A stretch of 64,000 nt of DNA from Karalla daura. Its lineage: Eukaryota; Chordata; Actinopteri; Chaetodontiformes; Leiognathidae. Within the stretch, counting starts at the first letter, position 1, and the number at the start of each line of letters is the position of its first letter. The position numbers and the translations under genes are program-made. This document shows positions 32,236 through 43,347 of this stretch, piece by piece. The DNA lies in assembly GCA_029224185.1 (NCBI GenBank), contig CM055196.1, positions 806,001 through 870,000 on the forward strand, written 5' to 3'. Below the pieces are notes generated by a model, which did not search any database, was not told where the DNA came from, and saw only the letters and a program-made list of their open reading frames with translations.

Positions 32236-33639
32236 ATGGAACCGGAGGAGGGTAAGATCTCAGTGTGGGTTTGCAGGGAGGAGAAGTTGGTGTCTGGAGT
32301 GACCCGGACCACCACCTGTGCTGATGTAGTGAAGGTTCTGCTGGAAGAGCAGAGCCTGGAGCCAGAGGCCCTGCTGTCTGGGCCCCCTCAGGACTACTGC
32401 CTGGTGGAGAAGTGGAGAGGCTTCGAGAGGAACCTACCCAACAAGACCAAGCTACTTCGGCTGTGGAGTGCCTGGGGGGATGAGCAGGAGAAGGTTCGCT
32501 TTGTGCTGGTAAAGAGCGATGCTTCACTTCCCAACAGTGGGCCCCGCAGTGCAAAAGCCCGAGTGGTCCAGAGCCGGGAGAGCCCCGGAGGGGGGCCCGG
32601 CTCAGAGGCCCAAGGCCCTGCCAGGAACAGCTGGAGTCAACAAAGTGCCAGCCTGTCACAGGAGAAGCAGAGGCGCATAGTCAGGAAGGCCTTCAGGAAG
32701 TTGGACAAGATGAACAAGAAAAAAGAGCAGCTGTTGTATAAAGAGAAGGGTTCGGTGGAGAGGATGGAGACCCTAGTGCACCTGGTAATCTCTCAGGACC
32801 ACACCATCCGCCAGCAGCTGCAGAGAATCCAGGAGCTGGACCGGGAGATTGAGCATTATGAGGCCAGAGTTCACCAGGACCGCATCCAGAGGCACGGGAT
32901 CAACTATGTGCAGGACACCTACCTGGAGGAACCTAAGGCTCAGGCTCCCACAGAGGGCCAGCTCAGAACCGGATGCTGGACGACAGAAATGGCAGCCTGG
33001 GTGGAGGAGTACTCTCGGCGTTGTGAGGAGGTGGTGCGGCTGCAGGAGGAGCTGTCAGAGCGGGAGGCACTGGTGGAGAGCATCACTGGGGAGATCCAGG
33101 AGGAGCTTAACTGGTGCTGGATGAAAAGGAGGCGAGAGGAGGGAGGCCCAGAGGCAGTAAGGGATTTGGTCGGTGCCACAGAGGAGGCAAAATGCACAGA
33201 GTATGAGGTGGAGGTGGAGGGTTTGTCTGAGGGTCAACTGGCTCTGGACGAGGAGAGGATCAGGACACAGCTGGACACCAGTCTGTACATCGGCCTACGG
33301 CTGAAAACAGACCTGGATGCTGTCAGGGGGGACCTGTACATGAGTCTGGCTCTGTGGGAGAGCAAGGAGAGTGAACTTCAAGACCTACTGGCCAAAGTGC
33401 AGAGCATGGAGATAGAGCAGGTGGATAGCAAACAGGAGCCAGATGATGGGAAGGGAGAATTGGACAAAGGCAGCAAAGAGGCTGAGCTGGAGTCAGAGGG
33501 GAAGCACGGATGCTGGGTGGAGCAGGCCCGGGGTCTGTCTAAGGCTTGCAACACCAATGATGAGGACTCGGACACAGGCCTTAGCTCCATGCACAGCCAG
33601 GACTCAGACAACCCACCTGTGTGCGAGTCCCTGGTGTAG
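32236..33639 (+). CDS. rassf10: RASSF10, N-terminal Ras-association domain family protein (467 aa, intronless)
   Basis: ATG at 32236 (GAGGAGATGG, G at -3 and +4) opens MEPEEGKISVWVCREEKLVS, matching the start of vertebrate RASSF10 (M-D-P-S...KISVWICQEEKLVSG). Residues ~6-95 form the RA/ubiquitin-like domain, with EKWRGFERNLPNKTKLLRLW and VRFVLVKSDASLPN. Residues ~141-215 (QEKQRRIVRKAFRKL, VERMETLVHLVISQDHTIRQ) and ~255-295 and ~335-395 are coiled-coil-like and Glu/Gln-rich. The tail has DEDSDTGLSSMHSQDSD and ends PVCESLV, a possible class I PDZ ligand. There is no SARAH domain, as expected for RASSF7-10. Human RASSF10 also has an intronless coding region and is somewhat longer. It is a cytoplasmic, centrosome and cell-cycle associated protein. 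It sits ~6.7 kb past the TEAD1 stop, same strand, as in human. Confidence 0.95.
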   Translation: MEPEEGKISVWVCREEKLVSGVTRTTTCADVVKVLLEEQSLEPEALLSGPPQDYCLVEKWRGFERNLPNKTKLLRLWSAWGDEQEKVRFVLVKSDASLPNSGPRSAKARVVQSRESPGGGPGSEAQGPARNSWSQQSASLSQEKQRRIVRKAFRKLDKMNKKKEQLLYKEKGSVERMETLVHLVISQDHTIRQQLQRIQELDREIEHYEARVHQDRIQRHGINYVQDTYLEEPKAQAPTEGQLRTGCWTTEMAAWVEEYSRRCEEVVRLQEELSEREALVESITGEIQEELNWCWMKRRREEGGPEAVRDLVGATEEAKCTEYEVEVEGLSEGQLALDEERIRTQLDTSLYIGLRLKTDLDAVRGDLYMSLALWESKESELQDLLAKVQSMEIEQVDSKQEPDDGKGELDKGSKEAELESEGKHGCWVEQARGLSKACNTNDEDSDTGLSSMHSQDSDNPPVCESLV

Positions 33640-34470
33640 ACCCAATGTTTGGGGAACCTTTATGCAAATCATAGTCGTAAACTCAGGGGCAGAGAATCAG
33701 TGTTGGCAATACTGGGAGACGTCGTCCTACCCAAAATGCACCTCAGTATGGACACTGTAGTCCTATAGCAATGAAGCCAGCATGTAGTTGCACAATAAGA
33801 TATGAGGGACAGCATGCTGCCAGAGGTTTTGTTTGTTTGCTTTGGGAGGGGCGTCAACAAAATACCACTTATGGAAAATAGCCTAGAAGAGTATTATGAT
33901 AAGACACTTACAATTTGTAATCTTCAATGAGACACTTAGTTTATGGTGTATTTGAGATTTAATAACAGCCTATGTTTTCCAGGATAGTCTTTCTGCCAAA
34001 TGGTATAGCTCTGAGTGACATTTCACAGCTAAGCAGACCCTTTAACCAGTCATCACTGGACTTAAAAGCATAGTTAACTGTGATTAGATCAGCCAAGTAT
34101 TGAAAGCTCTGTCAATTAAGCAGTAATGGGACTAATTCAATTCAGCTTCTTCAAAATGAGACTAATTCTTAATATGCAACCATGTTTACAACTGAACACA
34201 ATAGTTTATTTCTATGATAAGAAAGCAAACTGTGGACTTTGTTCATTGGAGTTATGAAATTGTTTTCCATTTGTCTGCCATGAAGATTACAGAGATGTGC
34301 AGAGAGACTGCAGCTTGTCCTCGCTGGCAACGTCTTTAATCCAGATGTAGTCTTTATTTATTATTGTTTTTATTCTTTTGCAGTTCTATTGCTGTTGTTC
34401 CATTGGTATTTTAAGTAGTGGTATCACCAGCGCAGCTTGTTGCATTTTCATTATTAAAGAGGCTTTAATA
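33640..34470 (+). other. RASSF10 3' UTR (probable)
   Basis: Non-coding sequence after the TAG stop. A variant poly(A) signal ATTAAA at 34453-34458 is the first plausible one; AATAAA at ~35262 is an alternative. No other gene seen. Confidence 0.45.
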
Positions 34471-34735
34471 AGGTAATAAGATAACTTCAAATACATGCAG
34501 AGCAAGTTACAAAGAAGAACATCACTGCAGTTATTTTCTAAGAGGTTTTATAACTGACACCAGCAGATACTCCTGATGACAGGATGTATGAAACTGATGG
34601 AAGTGCTCCTTTAAGGTATTGATTATTGTTCTGGCTTAACTGTCCTGATTTGTTTCCCTGAAAAGCACTTTACCTTAGTTGAATCATCAGGGCTCACCTC
34701 AAGGGACCATTTGACTATGCATACGTACGTAAGTA

Positions 34736-34737
<2 letters not shown>

Positions 34738-34809
<72 letters not shown>
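34738..34809. repeat. (CA)n microsatellite
   Basis: About 36 CA units, preceded by a small ACGTACGTAAGTACGTAC palindromic stretch (34722-34739) and followed by (ACA)n. Confidence 0.97.
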
Positions 34810-34810
<1 letters not shown>

Positions 34811-36630
34811 CAACAACAACTAGTTCCACTTTAATCCCATAGTCCCTGTGTCTTTACATGCTGGCAGTAACTGTGCTAGCTATTTTCCTGGTCCACTCTT
34901 CAACTACACAGACAATAAGCAATAGGGAATTTACCAGAATACATCATTTTAAATCTCTGTGTATCTGTCAGGCACTTATGATGTAAAATCTTATCAAATT
35001 ATCATTATCAAACAGTACAAATGAATACCTTGTAATTTACAGACAAGCTGGTGATGTTGTTGCTGTAATGTTAGCTGTTAGCCCTACTGAAGTAGTACAA
35101 TGACTGGCTCGACCATGGACATTGTGGGCTCTTCAGTCCATGAAAATGCTTTGTGTCTAGATAGATGCCTCTAGATCAGCAACACTTTTTCCCCCTGTCT
35201 TGTGCTGTGGTTGCATCGCTATGCTACTCAGCACATCATTACACATGGCTGTCAGTGTGGAAATAAACAGCAAAGCCCATTTGTCTTTAGTGTGATTTTG
35301 TTCAGCACGACTGACTTGGCTTCAAGCAAGGAAATGCCATTTCTATTTGGCTGAGAAACTTTTTTGTGTGAGCCATCCAGTCTTTGAACAGTGAAGCACT
35401 GTCTTTCACTCACAAGTTTGCGTGTCATGTATGATTTTTGGACACAAAGATAGTTAACATGCCTTTAGGCAGTAGAAGACAAGGTGGGTGTCAGTGTTTT
35501 TATGCAGCGCATAGAGCCTCCCCTGTCATCCTGTCATTCCTGTTATGCATAGTCAAGGCTGCCTCCTGCATGAACTGTAATGATTATGACAGCATGTGAC
35601 AGACCAGACTACACTGAACAAGAAAAACATTTTGTCGATACAGGTGTCTAGATATGCAAAGTGCCTGGGTTTTTGTGGTATCTGTCAATACAATCGCATT
35701 GGTATCAATGCGATTGCATGGGGTGAAAGGGATTGAATATGTGGAAAGCAATGCAGATATGCTGTTCACTTCCTTTATATCAAGGTGAGGAAGCATATAT
35801 TTTCTAATTCCAGACTCATACATGCTATTTATTTCAGTGCCTACCTGCCTCCCTTTGACTATGAGAATTCCAGACATGTCTCCTTACAAAGGTTATAATT
35901 TTGTGTTAATTATCTCTCTGATGATGAAGTCACACCCTGATGTTTTCAACTATGTTTGGTTTCTATTACATGACTTACAGGGAAGAAGCAGTAAAGAGTA
36001 TGTGTGGTTTGAACACAAGCACTGAATTTGTTTAAATGCAAGAATGCCTGAGAAAGCCAAGCTGGCAGGTGACAGCCACTTTCTCCTGTGTATTCAGTAG
36101 CAGATTGTGGATCAGTTTACATGTTGAGGTTCATTTGATATCAGTAGGCTCCTCATTTTCCTCTCTCCTTTGTTTCTGTCTACCTCACTTGTCCTTTCGT
36201 CTTCTTTTCTGCTTTACAAATCTCTTAAAGTAACATCACAGCAAGAAAAAGCATATAATTGGGAAGATCAATGACAGATCCATGGCAGGGTTTTAGATAT
36301 GGAATTAGGATGTTGAAGCAGTAAAAGTGTTCAAAAATGCCCCTTCTTCTGTTTTGAGGCAGTGTTGTGTGCTGGGTGGCTGGATGAAAGCATATTTTGT
36401 AGTGTGCAGTGTCCTGGAGTCTTGACAATAATGCTGTAATATGACATGCTCAACTGTGGCTGGAGACACTCCAGAAAGCCACACTCCAAAAAGCACAAAT
36501 TGTGTTAAAATTCTTTAGGCACAGGCTAAATAAATGACACTTTAATAATAATGATCTAATTAATAAACCCAAAGCCTGCATGATAATATGATAGAATGAT
36601 AGAAGGATAGAATATAGAATACAATCCAAA
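34810..36630. other. Intergenic, no gene seen
   Basis: No exon or transposon recognised. Contains a perfect 11-bp inverted repeat (35691-35701 and 35706-35716, loop gtat). Confidence 0.5.
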
Positions 36631-36634
36631 TTCA

Positions 36635-37090
36635 ACTCAACTCAACTTTATTTATTTTAAGTGCCAGTTCATAACAGACGTTATCTCAAGGCACTTTACA
36701 AAGTGAGCAACGATATGTACATAATAAACACCCCCTGTCCTCACACTCACAAAGGCTGAGGAACGACTTCCAAGAGAAACCCTGACGGAAAAAACCTCAG
36801 AAACCTCATGGTGAGAGACAGAGGAGGCGATCCTCACCCAAGACGGACAGGCAGGTGGAAGCAAGGCTGTATACATATATTGATGGCAAACAATTTAGAT
36901 TATAGTTCAGAGGTCAAAATGAGTCCAGAGCAGAAACAGTGCATGCAGCAGGAAGAAAAGGCACAGGTCCCCGCGAGGTCCCTGGTCCATATGTGAGAGG
37001 GGAGGAGGAGGAGGCTTAAAGATGGGGAGAGACAAAGAGGAGGGAACCACAAGTAGGCCTGAGAGAAAATGCTTGCACCTATCTGGAAGA
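36635..37090 (-). mobile_element. L2/CR1-like LINE 3'-end fragment
   Basis: The block 'caactttatttatttta' to 'aaggcactttacaaagtgag' and the following 'ggtgagagacagaggaggcg', 'tcctcacccaagacgg' recurs at 61914-62130, and its first part at 46112-46195. At 61.9-63.0 kb the same block continues into RT C-terminal coding sequence on the minus strand, which identifies it as a LINE 3' UTR. Confidence 0.7.
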
Positions 37091-37629
37091 TGAGCATATC
37101 GTCTGGCAGGGGAGAGTCTGTGGAATGACCTGATGTGATTTTGTGTGTGTACTATGAGGCCACAGTCGCGAGTAGAAGTGTAAATTTTAACTTTGATCGT
37201 AGTGGAGGGAAAATGAATGGAGGCTGAAGGACAGAAGAGTTTAGAGGCAGATGGGTTTATGGCCTGCATAGCATGAAAGAGCACAAATTTTTCTACAAAA
37301 CTGGAAAAAAGAATTTGGCAGCTGCTTACGATGTGGCTGAGAGCAGCGTGAAAAGAGAAAAAGGAGAGCTGATTTTTCAGCAATCCCGCAATCTGACAGT
37401 TGGTCTCTCCCCACTGTAGCTGCATCAAAAATGCCAAACCCACATGTTTTTGAGAGGGCCTGGATGAAAAATAATACGAGGTATCAACATGCTGTCGGGT
37501 ACAGGCAGAGAGGACAAGTTTTCCTGCGTTTTGAAGTTTAAATGAAGTTTCTATGTCAACGTATGGCTTTACAGCGGTTACAGTTTGTTTGAGGGTGATT
37601 TTTTGAATTTGCTCGTTTTTCCCATTCAT

Positions 37630-37960
37630 TAGTTCTCTGGGAGGGAGCACTATTGTTCTCCTGCGTGTTTATTCTTCTTATTATAGCAGAATTTTGGTCA
37701 GCCGTATCTCGAAAACTGCTGATCGCTCACATACATCAAAACGTGCGGTTCAGCCCCGGCAAGTGTGCTTACCTTTGACCCAACAACAGTCATTTTTTTT
37801 GTGGATTTGGGTCACAATTTGGATTGTTATACACCAACACGTCCGGGAGAGTCTCACGAACAAAAGTTGTATATTACTTTGCCGACATTACGTTTGCCGA
37901 CAGTCATGCCGACAGTCATGAGTCAAAGGTGGAAGGGCGGTTTTTGCGGTGAGATAGGGA
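37630..37960 (+). repeat. Fragment of the 'gggtccgagcaacgaagttg' repeat family
   Basis: 'gagcactattgttctcctgc' and 'ttattcttcttattatagca' followed by 'cgtatctcgaaaactgctga' and 'aaacgtgcggttcagccccg' read like the internal part of the family that forms the tandem array at 58601-58883. Confidence 0.5.
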
Positions 37961-38027
37961 AATATAAAATGTGGCACAAACACGCAGGAGAACAACAGTG
38001 CTCCACTTCCCAGAGCACTAATGACTA

Positions 38028-38060
38028 ATATTAGGTTTAGGGATAATTAATAGACTACAC
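38028..38060 (-). mobile_element. Short LINE endonuclease-region fragment
   Basis: 'aatattaggtttagggataa' and 'ttaatagacta' match 63330-63361, inside the endonuclease-coding part of the minus-strand LINE. Confidence 0.5.
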
Positions 38061-38193
38061 AAATGCGTTAACTAGGAGTGAATCATTTTGTCTGTGCATA
38101 TGTGTGTAAAAGAGGGACAGAAAAAGGCAAGTAGTGCCAAATGGATAAAGACACAGGAAGAGAGAACAATATGCCTGGCTTATGCAACCCTGT

Positions 38194-38196
<3 letters not shown>

Positions 38197-38235
<39 letters not shown>
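38197..38235. repeat. (GT)n microsatellite
   Basis: About 19 GT units. Confidence 0.97.
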
Positions 38236-38236
<1 letters not shown>

Positions 38237-38239
38237 CGT

Positions 38240-39430
38240 CAGTGCGCATGTATGTGTGTGTATGTGTTGGACCTCCTGGTGTTGTGTTTGGCACAAACAA
38301 TATGAGGAGGTACGAAACAGTGAGCAGCAGATGCTCATCCTAAAAGAACAGCAGTTTACATAACTAGACCTGGAAACATGTCCTGCAGTGGAATAATGTG
38401 TGTGCATGTATGTATAAAAATGTACACATTAAGATTCAATGTGCAGTTATCCATTCACTCTAGTGTCATTTCCAATCAAATAAACACATACAAGTCGACA
38501 CTCGGGTTTTGCCACACTTACTTAAGTGAAATTGCATTATTTGCAGTTGGGGATGTTTTAAAGGAATTTTAAAATGTAATTTAAAATTCAAGACTACTAA
38601 CGACTATGGTTGAGTCAGGGTAAAACTGATTAGTTAAGGTAAATACACATTATGATTGTGGTTGAGGTACGTCACCAATAAATTAATACAAGTTGGTATG
38701 ACAAAAATACTGAGTCACTGTATGTGTGTGGCAGCGACAGCTGTGTCGGCCTATGTGTCAGGGCAAGGACATAAGTAGGTAACTGTTAGAATGATGCAAC
38801 ATTCTTAATTGAGTGAGATGCAAACTCCATCAGGGACATAAAAGCTATACAGCAAACAAAGGCTCACACAGCAAAGCAAGTGAATGATTTTCCTGAGTGC
38901 AGCAGGATGAAGAGATGGATACACAAACAGCTGTCGAGCTGGGAGAAAAGAGGACAGTGCATGAACGCGTGCATTTGTGCATTGAATTAATCCCTGTCAA
39001 AAGCTTGCAGACAGACAGGACTTTTCCGATCAAGGGTGAGTGGGTTGCTCTGGGGGTTTGTGTGTCCTCCAAATCACACAGCTGGCATTTATCAAGGGTG
39101 AATTAAAAACTGAAAATAGAGGAGATGCTGATGGTGGCATAACCTTTTTATGATTGGTCTCCATGACAGAGTGAACTATCTCCTGCTGCCAGGGGCGTGC
39201 TGGACATAGGGAGCTTCCCCATAAACCGCAGCAGTCTGCCCTCACAGGTTGTGACTGAGAGGCTCTTTCTCTTTCTGTCTGTTTGTCTGTCTCTGTATCT
39301 CTCTAATATTTCACATATTTTGCATTTTCAGGGTGATTGGATCAGCCCCTCCTGGTTTGAAGTGATCCTTGGTTCTATTGGAATATGACTGGCTCAAAAA
39401 CATAGTGTTTGAGTTTTCATAGCATGTGTG
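38240..39430. other. Intergenic, no gene seen
   Basis: No coding, RNA or repeat feature recognised. Confidence 0.45.
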
Positions 39431-39554
39431 AGCATATGTAGTTCAACATACTCTACTACCGCGGGCAGACCAAACCCAGCCTATGGAAGCCAAACTCAAC
39501 CGGCCCACCAAGCACACCCGGCCGACCCAGGCCAGAGGCTGAGTCCATCAAAGC

Positions 39555-40390
39555 CACACCCACAAAGGGAAAGGAAGAGATAGAGCTTAATGTACTGGGC
39601 GACCCAGCAGTCTCAACCTATAGCAGTTTATCTAGGATTTAAGGTCTACCTGGAGGCTTTGTCAAAGATCAGGGTTTTTAACCTACTCTTGAAGGTCGAG
39701 AGGGTGTCTGCCTCATGGACTGAGACTAATAGATGGTTCCACAGGATAAGGCCTTGGTAGCTCCAGGCTCTGCCTCCAAATCTAGACTTAGGTATTCTTG
39801 GAACCACAAGTAGGCCTGCATTTGGAAAACAGAGTGTCCAAGTTGGGCAATAGGGGTTTATCAGGTCTGAGATATAAGAGGGTGCCAGACTATGAAGAGC
39901 TTTATAGACAAGGAGAAGGATTTTGAACTGAATCCTGAATGGTGCAGGAAGTCAGTGCAAGGAGGCCAAAACTGGAGGGATATGATCTCTCTTTTTAGTT
40001 TTTGTCAGGACATGAGCTGCCGTGTTCTGAATGAACTGCAAAGTTCTCAGCGACCCGTTGGAGCATCTAGCCAATAAAGAGTTGCAGTAGTCCAACTCTT
40101 TATTTATTATTATTTACTCTGGAAGTAACAAAGGCATGGATCAGCTGTTCTGCTGCATGAAGAGGGAGTAGGTGCCTAATTTTTGCAACATTGCAGAGGT
40201 GGAAGTAGGCAGCCCGTGGGATATATTTTATGTGAAAACTAAAAGACAGGTTTTGATCAAAGCTAATACCTGGGTTCTTTACGGCGGTGGCAGGTATTTT
40301 GGACCTATGAACAGTAACTTGGTTTTTTTCACAGTTCAGAAGAAGAAAATTATAGGTCAGCCAGGCCTGAAGGCCGGCACAAGCTTGCAC
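39555..40390 (-). mobile_element. L2/CR1-like LINE, RT C-terminal region and 3' UTR
   Basis: The minus strand encodes LQAWLTYNFLLLNCEKNQV, VKNPGISFDQNLSFSFHIKY and AAYFHLCNVAKIRHLLPLHA, the conserved C-terminal region of fish L2/CR1-type reverse transcriptases (FLLLN..KT.V..., GV.FD..LSF..HI, R.AFFHLRNIAKIR). The 39570-39960 part matches 62425-62780 closely. It ends in VTSRVNNNK at ~40105, where the expected LDYCN is lost. 5'-truncated and dead. Confidence 0.8.
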
Positions 40391-40716
40391 GGCTTTGGCC
40401 AAGTGGCGTGGCCAAAGTGCTGCCGCGTGGCCCGTTTTGCGTCGCTCAAAAGTTGAGACCTCGCGGCTTTGGTCGCGCCGGTTGCGCATGCGCCCTGTTG
40501 AACTCGCCACACCAGTTAAAGGGGTTAAAGCCCCGTCTAGAACCAGGAAGAGCCTTCAGACGAAAGACTTGTTAAGGAAGTCTGCCGCTTCACCCGCCTC
40601 TATAATACAGCCCCCAGGACAAAGACGGTTTCCACCGTGCAAACTCACGGCGAGAGATAGCACAGACGCTAGGGCGGGAGGAGCGTTTGTGTCGCCGATA
40701 GAGTCGTTACCTGTGT

Positions 40717-40759
<43 letters not shown>

Positions 40760-41210
40760 TTACAGTGGTGCATCTGCACGCTGTATTTAGCGGCATATCT
40801 GCATACATATGATACTGACAAATACACAGAAATACAAACATTCAGGGACAATTCTTCCGGGACATTCAGTGTCCCGAGAGAATTGAATGTTTTTTTTCCC
40901 GGAACAGTCCGTGAAAACCGGGACAGGTGGCAACACAATACTAGAGCTATCAGAGTTGTTTACATCTCGTTCTCCTTCGTGTACTCCGGGGGCAGGACAG
41001 GCCTGTGTATAGATTGGTACGCCCCCCTTGTGGTGGCTAAGAACATTACAGAGCTTGGAAGAATGGTCGCAGAAGTATGGTCGAAGCAGGGCACGCCACA
41101 CGCTGCACGGCGAGCCGTGTGGTCGTGGAAGCTTGTGCTGGCCTTTAATGTCATGAAGGAAGGATTGAAGCTGCTGTAGACGATTGTGGTCCCCGGCTTG
41201 ATAGATAGAT
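40391..41210. repeat. GC-rich unassigned, probably repetitive block
   Basis: CpG-rich compared with its surroundings. It contains 'gtggcgtggccaaagtgctg' and a cluster of ccggg/cccgg words near 40857-40925. No coding domain recognised. It abuts the LINE fragment at ~40390, and a CA microsatellite lies at 40718-40757. Confidence 0.4.
40718..40757. repeat. (CA)n microsatellite
   Basis: About 20 CA units. Confidence 0.97.
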
Positions 41211-41219
41211 GTAATTATT

Positions 41220-41620
41220 ACATATGCAATATTGCATATTGAGTCATTCCCATGATATTCAGGGAAGGAGGGAGCATATAATTACGTCACTTGTCACCCA
41301 AGTCCGTCTAGAAATTTCATCCCATCAACTTCATATTGCATAAGCATCACCTAAATGGCATTGTCATCAAACATTCTGAAAAGCTTTTCTCCATGTCAAG
41401 GGGTGTAGCCATATGGCGGCCAGAGTAGAGAGATGATTCATTATCACTGAATCACAGGGATGCTGCTCAGTCGAGAAGTGGTTCCTCTTCAAAATATGGT
41501 AAAAAAGGAGAGTCTTGGGATGGCCGTGACCTGCATTTACTCTGTGGTTGCGTGAACCTCTATGAGCACAAATGCGAGGACTCTCTCACAGCTGTTTGCA
41601 GCTTTAATTGTAATATCTAA
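41220..41620 (-). repeat. Interspersed repeat copy, antisense (GCTGCAAACAGC end)
   Basis: Ends with 'cacagctgtttgcagcttta' at ~41588-41610, the reverse complement of the motif starting the copies at 1745 and 4505. Internal phrases ('aagcttttctccatgtcaag', 'gccatatggcggcc') fit the same family. It directly abuts the next element. Confidence 0.5.
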
Positions 41621-41624
41621 TACT

Positions 41625-41945
41625 TTAAATGCAAAATATACAATACGTCTTTAATACAGCGCTTAATTATGTGTTTTATTTAATATTTTATCAATGGTGA
41701 TTCATAGAGCCTTATTCTTTCAAATAAGTGTCATGGATAAGCAGCAATTCAGGCTAAGCCTGAGTCATAGCCTGGTCTGGACCAGCATAGTCTGCCAGCA
41801 CAAGTTGCTGCGGTAACATAGATTGAACTAAGATAAGCCTGCTTTATGGAACTGAATACCCTGGAAAATAAGCCAGGCTTACCAAATAAGCCTAGCTCAC
41901 CTGTCTTATTTGGCAAGCCCAGGAACAGGGCCTAGGTCTATCCCA
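41625..41945 (-). mobile_element. MITE-like element, copy A (uninterrupted)
   Basis: On the minus strand it runs aggccctgttcctgggcttg ... cagttccataaagcaggctt ... gttaccgcagcaacttg ... ccaggctatgactcaggctt ... ccatgacacttatttgaaa. The same order is found on the + strand at 51890-52870, where it is split by a 616-bp insertion. No coding sequence. Confidence 0.75.
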
Positions 41946-42479
41946 AAGAATTTCCAAATTATCTACAAACCAGACTTAAAACCAGAGTTGCTGTGCTGTT
42001 GGTGTAGTCTGGCTTGCACATCTCCTCTTGAGCACTCAAGAGGGGATGATTATTACTTTTAGTGTCAAAAACATGTGACAAACCTGGCACAATCAACATT
42101 CAGATATAATCTACACTGACTATGACTGACCCTTTCTGAGGGTCACTTTGTAGATGGTGGTCATGGTGGTGCTATAAATAAAAAGTGAGGAGATCTTTTA
42201 TATCGATACTGTTGTATCACTTTGGCTGAAACTGATGATGTGACAAAGCAACTGTCTAAGAGGACAAAAGAAAGGATGTGCAGCAGTACTGTGCAGCAAC
42301 TGAGGCATATTAGATTTTCCACCATTGTTAACATTTTATCACAGCTTATCGTAGAGCACCAACCCAAGAATAACAAGTCACTTACTTCAAGATTTGCAGA
42401 GCTTGTCAGTGATATTATTTATAAAGAGCTATTTTGCCCCCGGGTCAGAATGTGTCTAAATCCACATTCTCTATAAGAT

Positions 42480-43347
42480 CCTCTATAAGATTTAGCAACA
42501 CAGACAAGTGACAAGTGAGTAAGTGACTGGGATCATGAAAATTTAAGCAAGAACAGGTTGTAGGGCCGGAGACACTGCTCTGCAGTGTCAAACTGCATTA
42601 GGACAGTAGCTGACGAGGCTGGCAAGCATATTATCAAACATGCAAGAACAGCAGGAAACCAAAATAGAAGAACACATCAGATTATTTTTACAGCACATTT
42701 GAACAACAGATGTGTTTTCCAGATGTGTTTTCCATCATGAAGTGTTTCTGAGTAAGACACTGCGGCAACACCATACAATCAGCAGGATTCAGAATGACCT
42801 CAAATACCTATTTTAAATGAAACTATCATGTTGTTCAACTCTGTTTTCATCATCTTGAGCCTGTCTCTGATTAATTTCCAGTCTGAGAGGCATGTTGTAT
42901 ATTTTGTTCTTTAAAAAAATAAGATCATTATTAAGAAATTGTTAAGAAATATTTAAGTATTCACTCCCCGATAACCAGTTACAACCTGTGTCAGGTAGCT
43001 TGGGCTGTCAGCATGTGACGTGAATGCTGAATGCCAGTAGAAAAAAATAACTTTCTCTTTGCAAGTCATCTGAGAGCACTGTGTGTAATTAATGCGGGCA
43101 GAGAAAGGAATATACCACAAATCTCGGGAAAATAGTCTCTGGACAGTAAAACAGTTTGTGTAGTTTGATTTCTACACCACTGCTGTTCCTCCCTGTATTG
43201 ATGTAAGTGATCAGATATGGACTAATTATCTACAGCTTGTCAGTGACTGAGAGCCTGCACTCTGCTTTACACTGGTGAGGCTGAAGCCACAATGTTTCCA
43301 GGTGACAGACGACCGAAATACATCACAAATACAACTTGCCAAACAAT
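42480..43347. other. Intergenic, no gene seen
   Basis: No coding or repeat feature recognised. Confidence 0.45.

Noticed and set aside
32123..32659. 178-codon frame antisense to RASSF10
   Set aside because: Shadow of a GC-rich conserved coding region with no domain; RASSF10 on the + strand explains the sequence.
36907..37650. 247-codon minus-strand frame, the longest outside the two genes
   Set aside because: Its C-terminal third overlaps the LINE 3' UTR block shared with 62 kb and its N-terminal end overlaps the 37.6-kb repeat. No recognisable domain, no conserved start context. Regarded as chance.
42222..42476. 84-codon frame (starts MAETDDVTKQLSKRTKERMC)
   Set aside because: Isolated, no domain recognised, no splice context; it could be a fragment of an unknown element but the evidence is insufficient.
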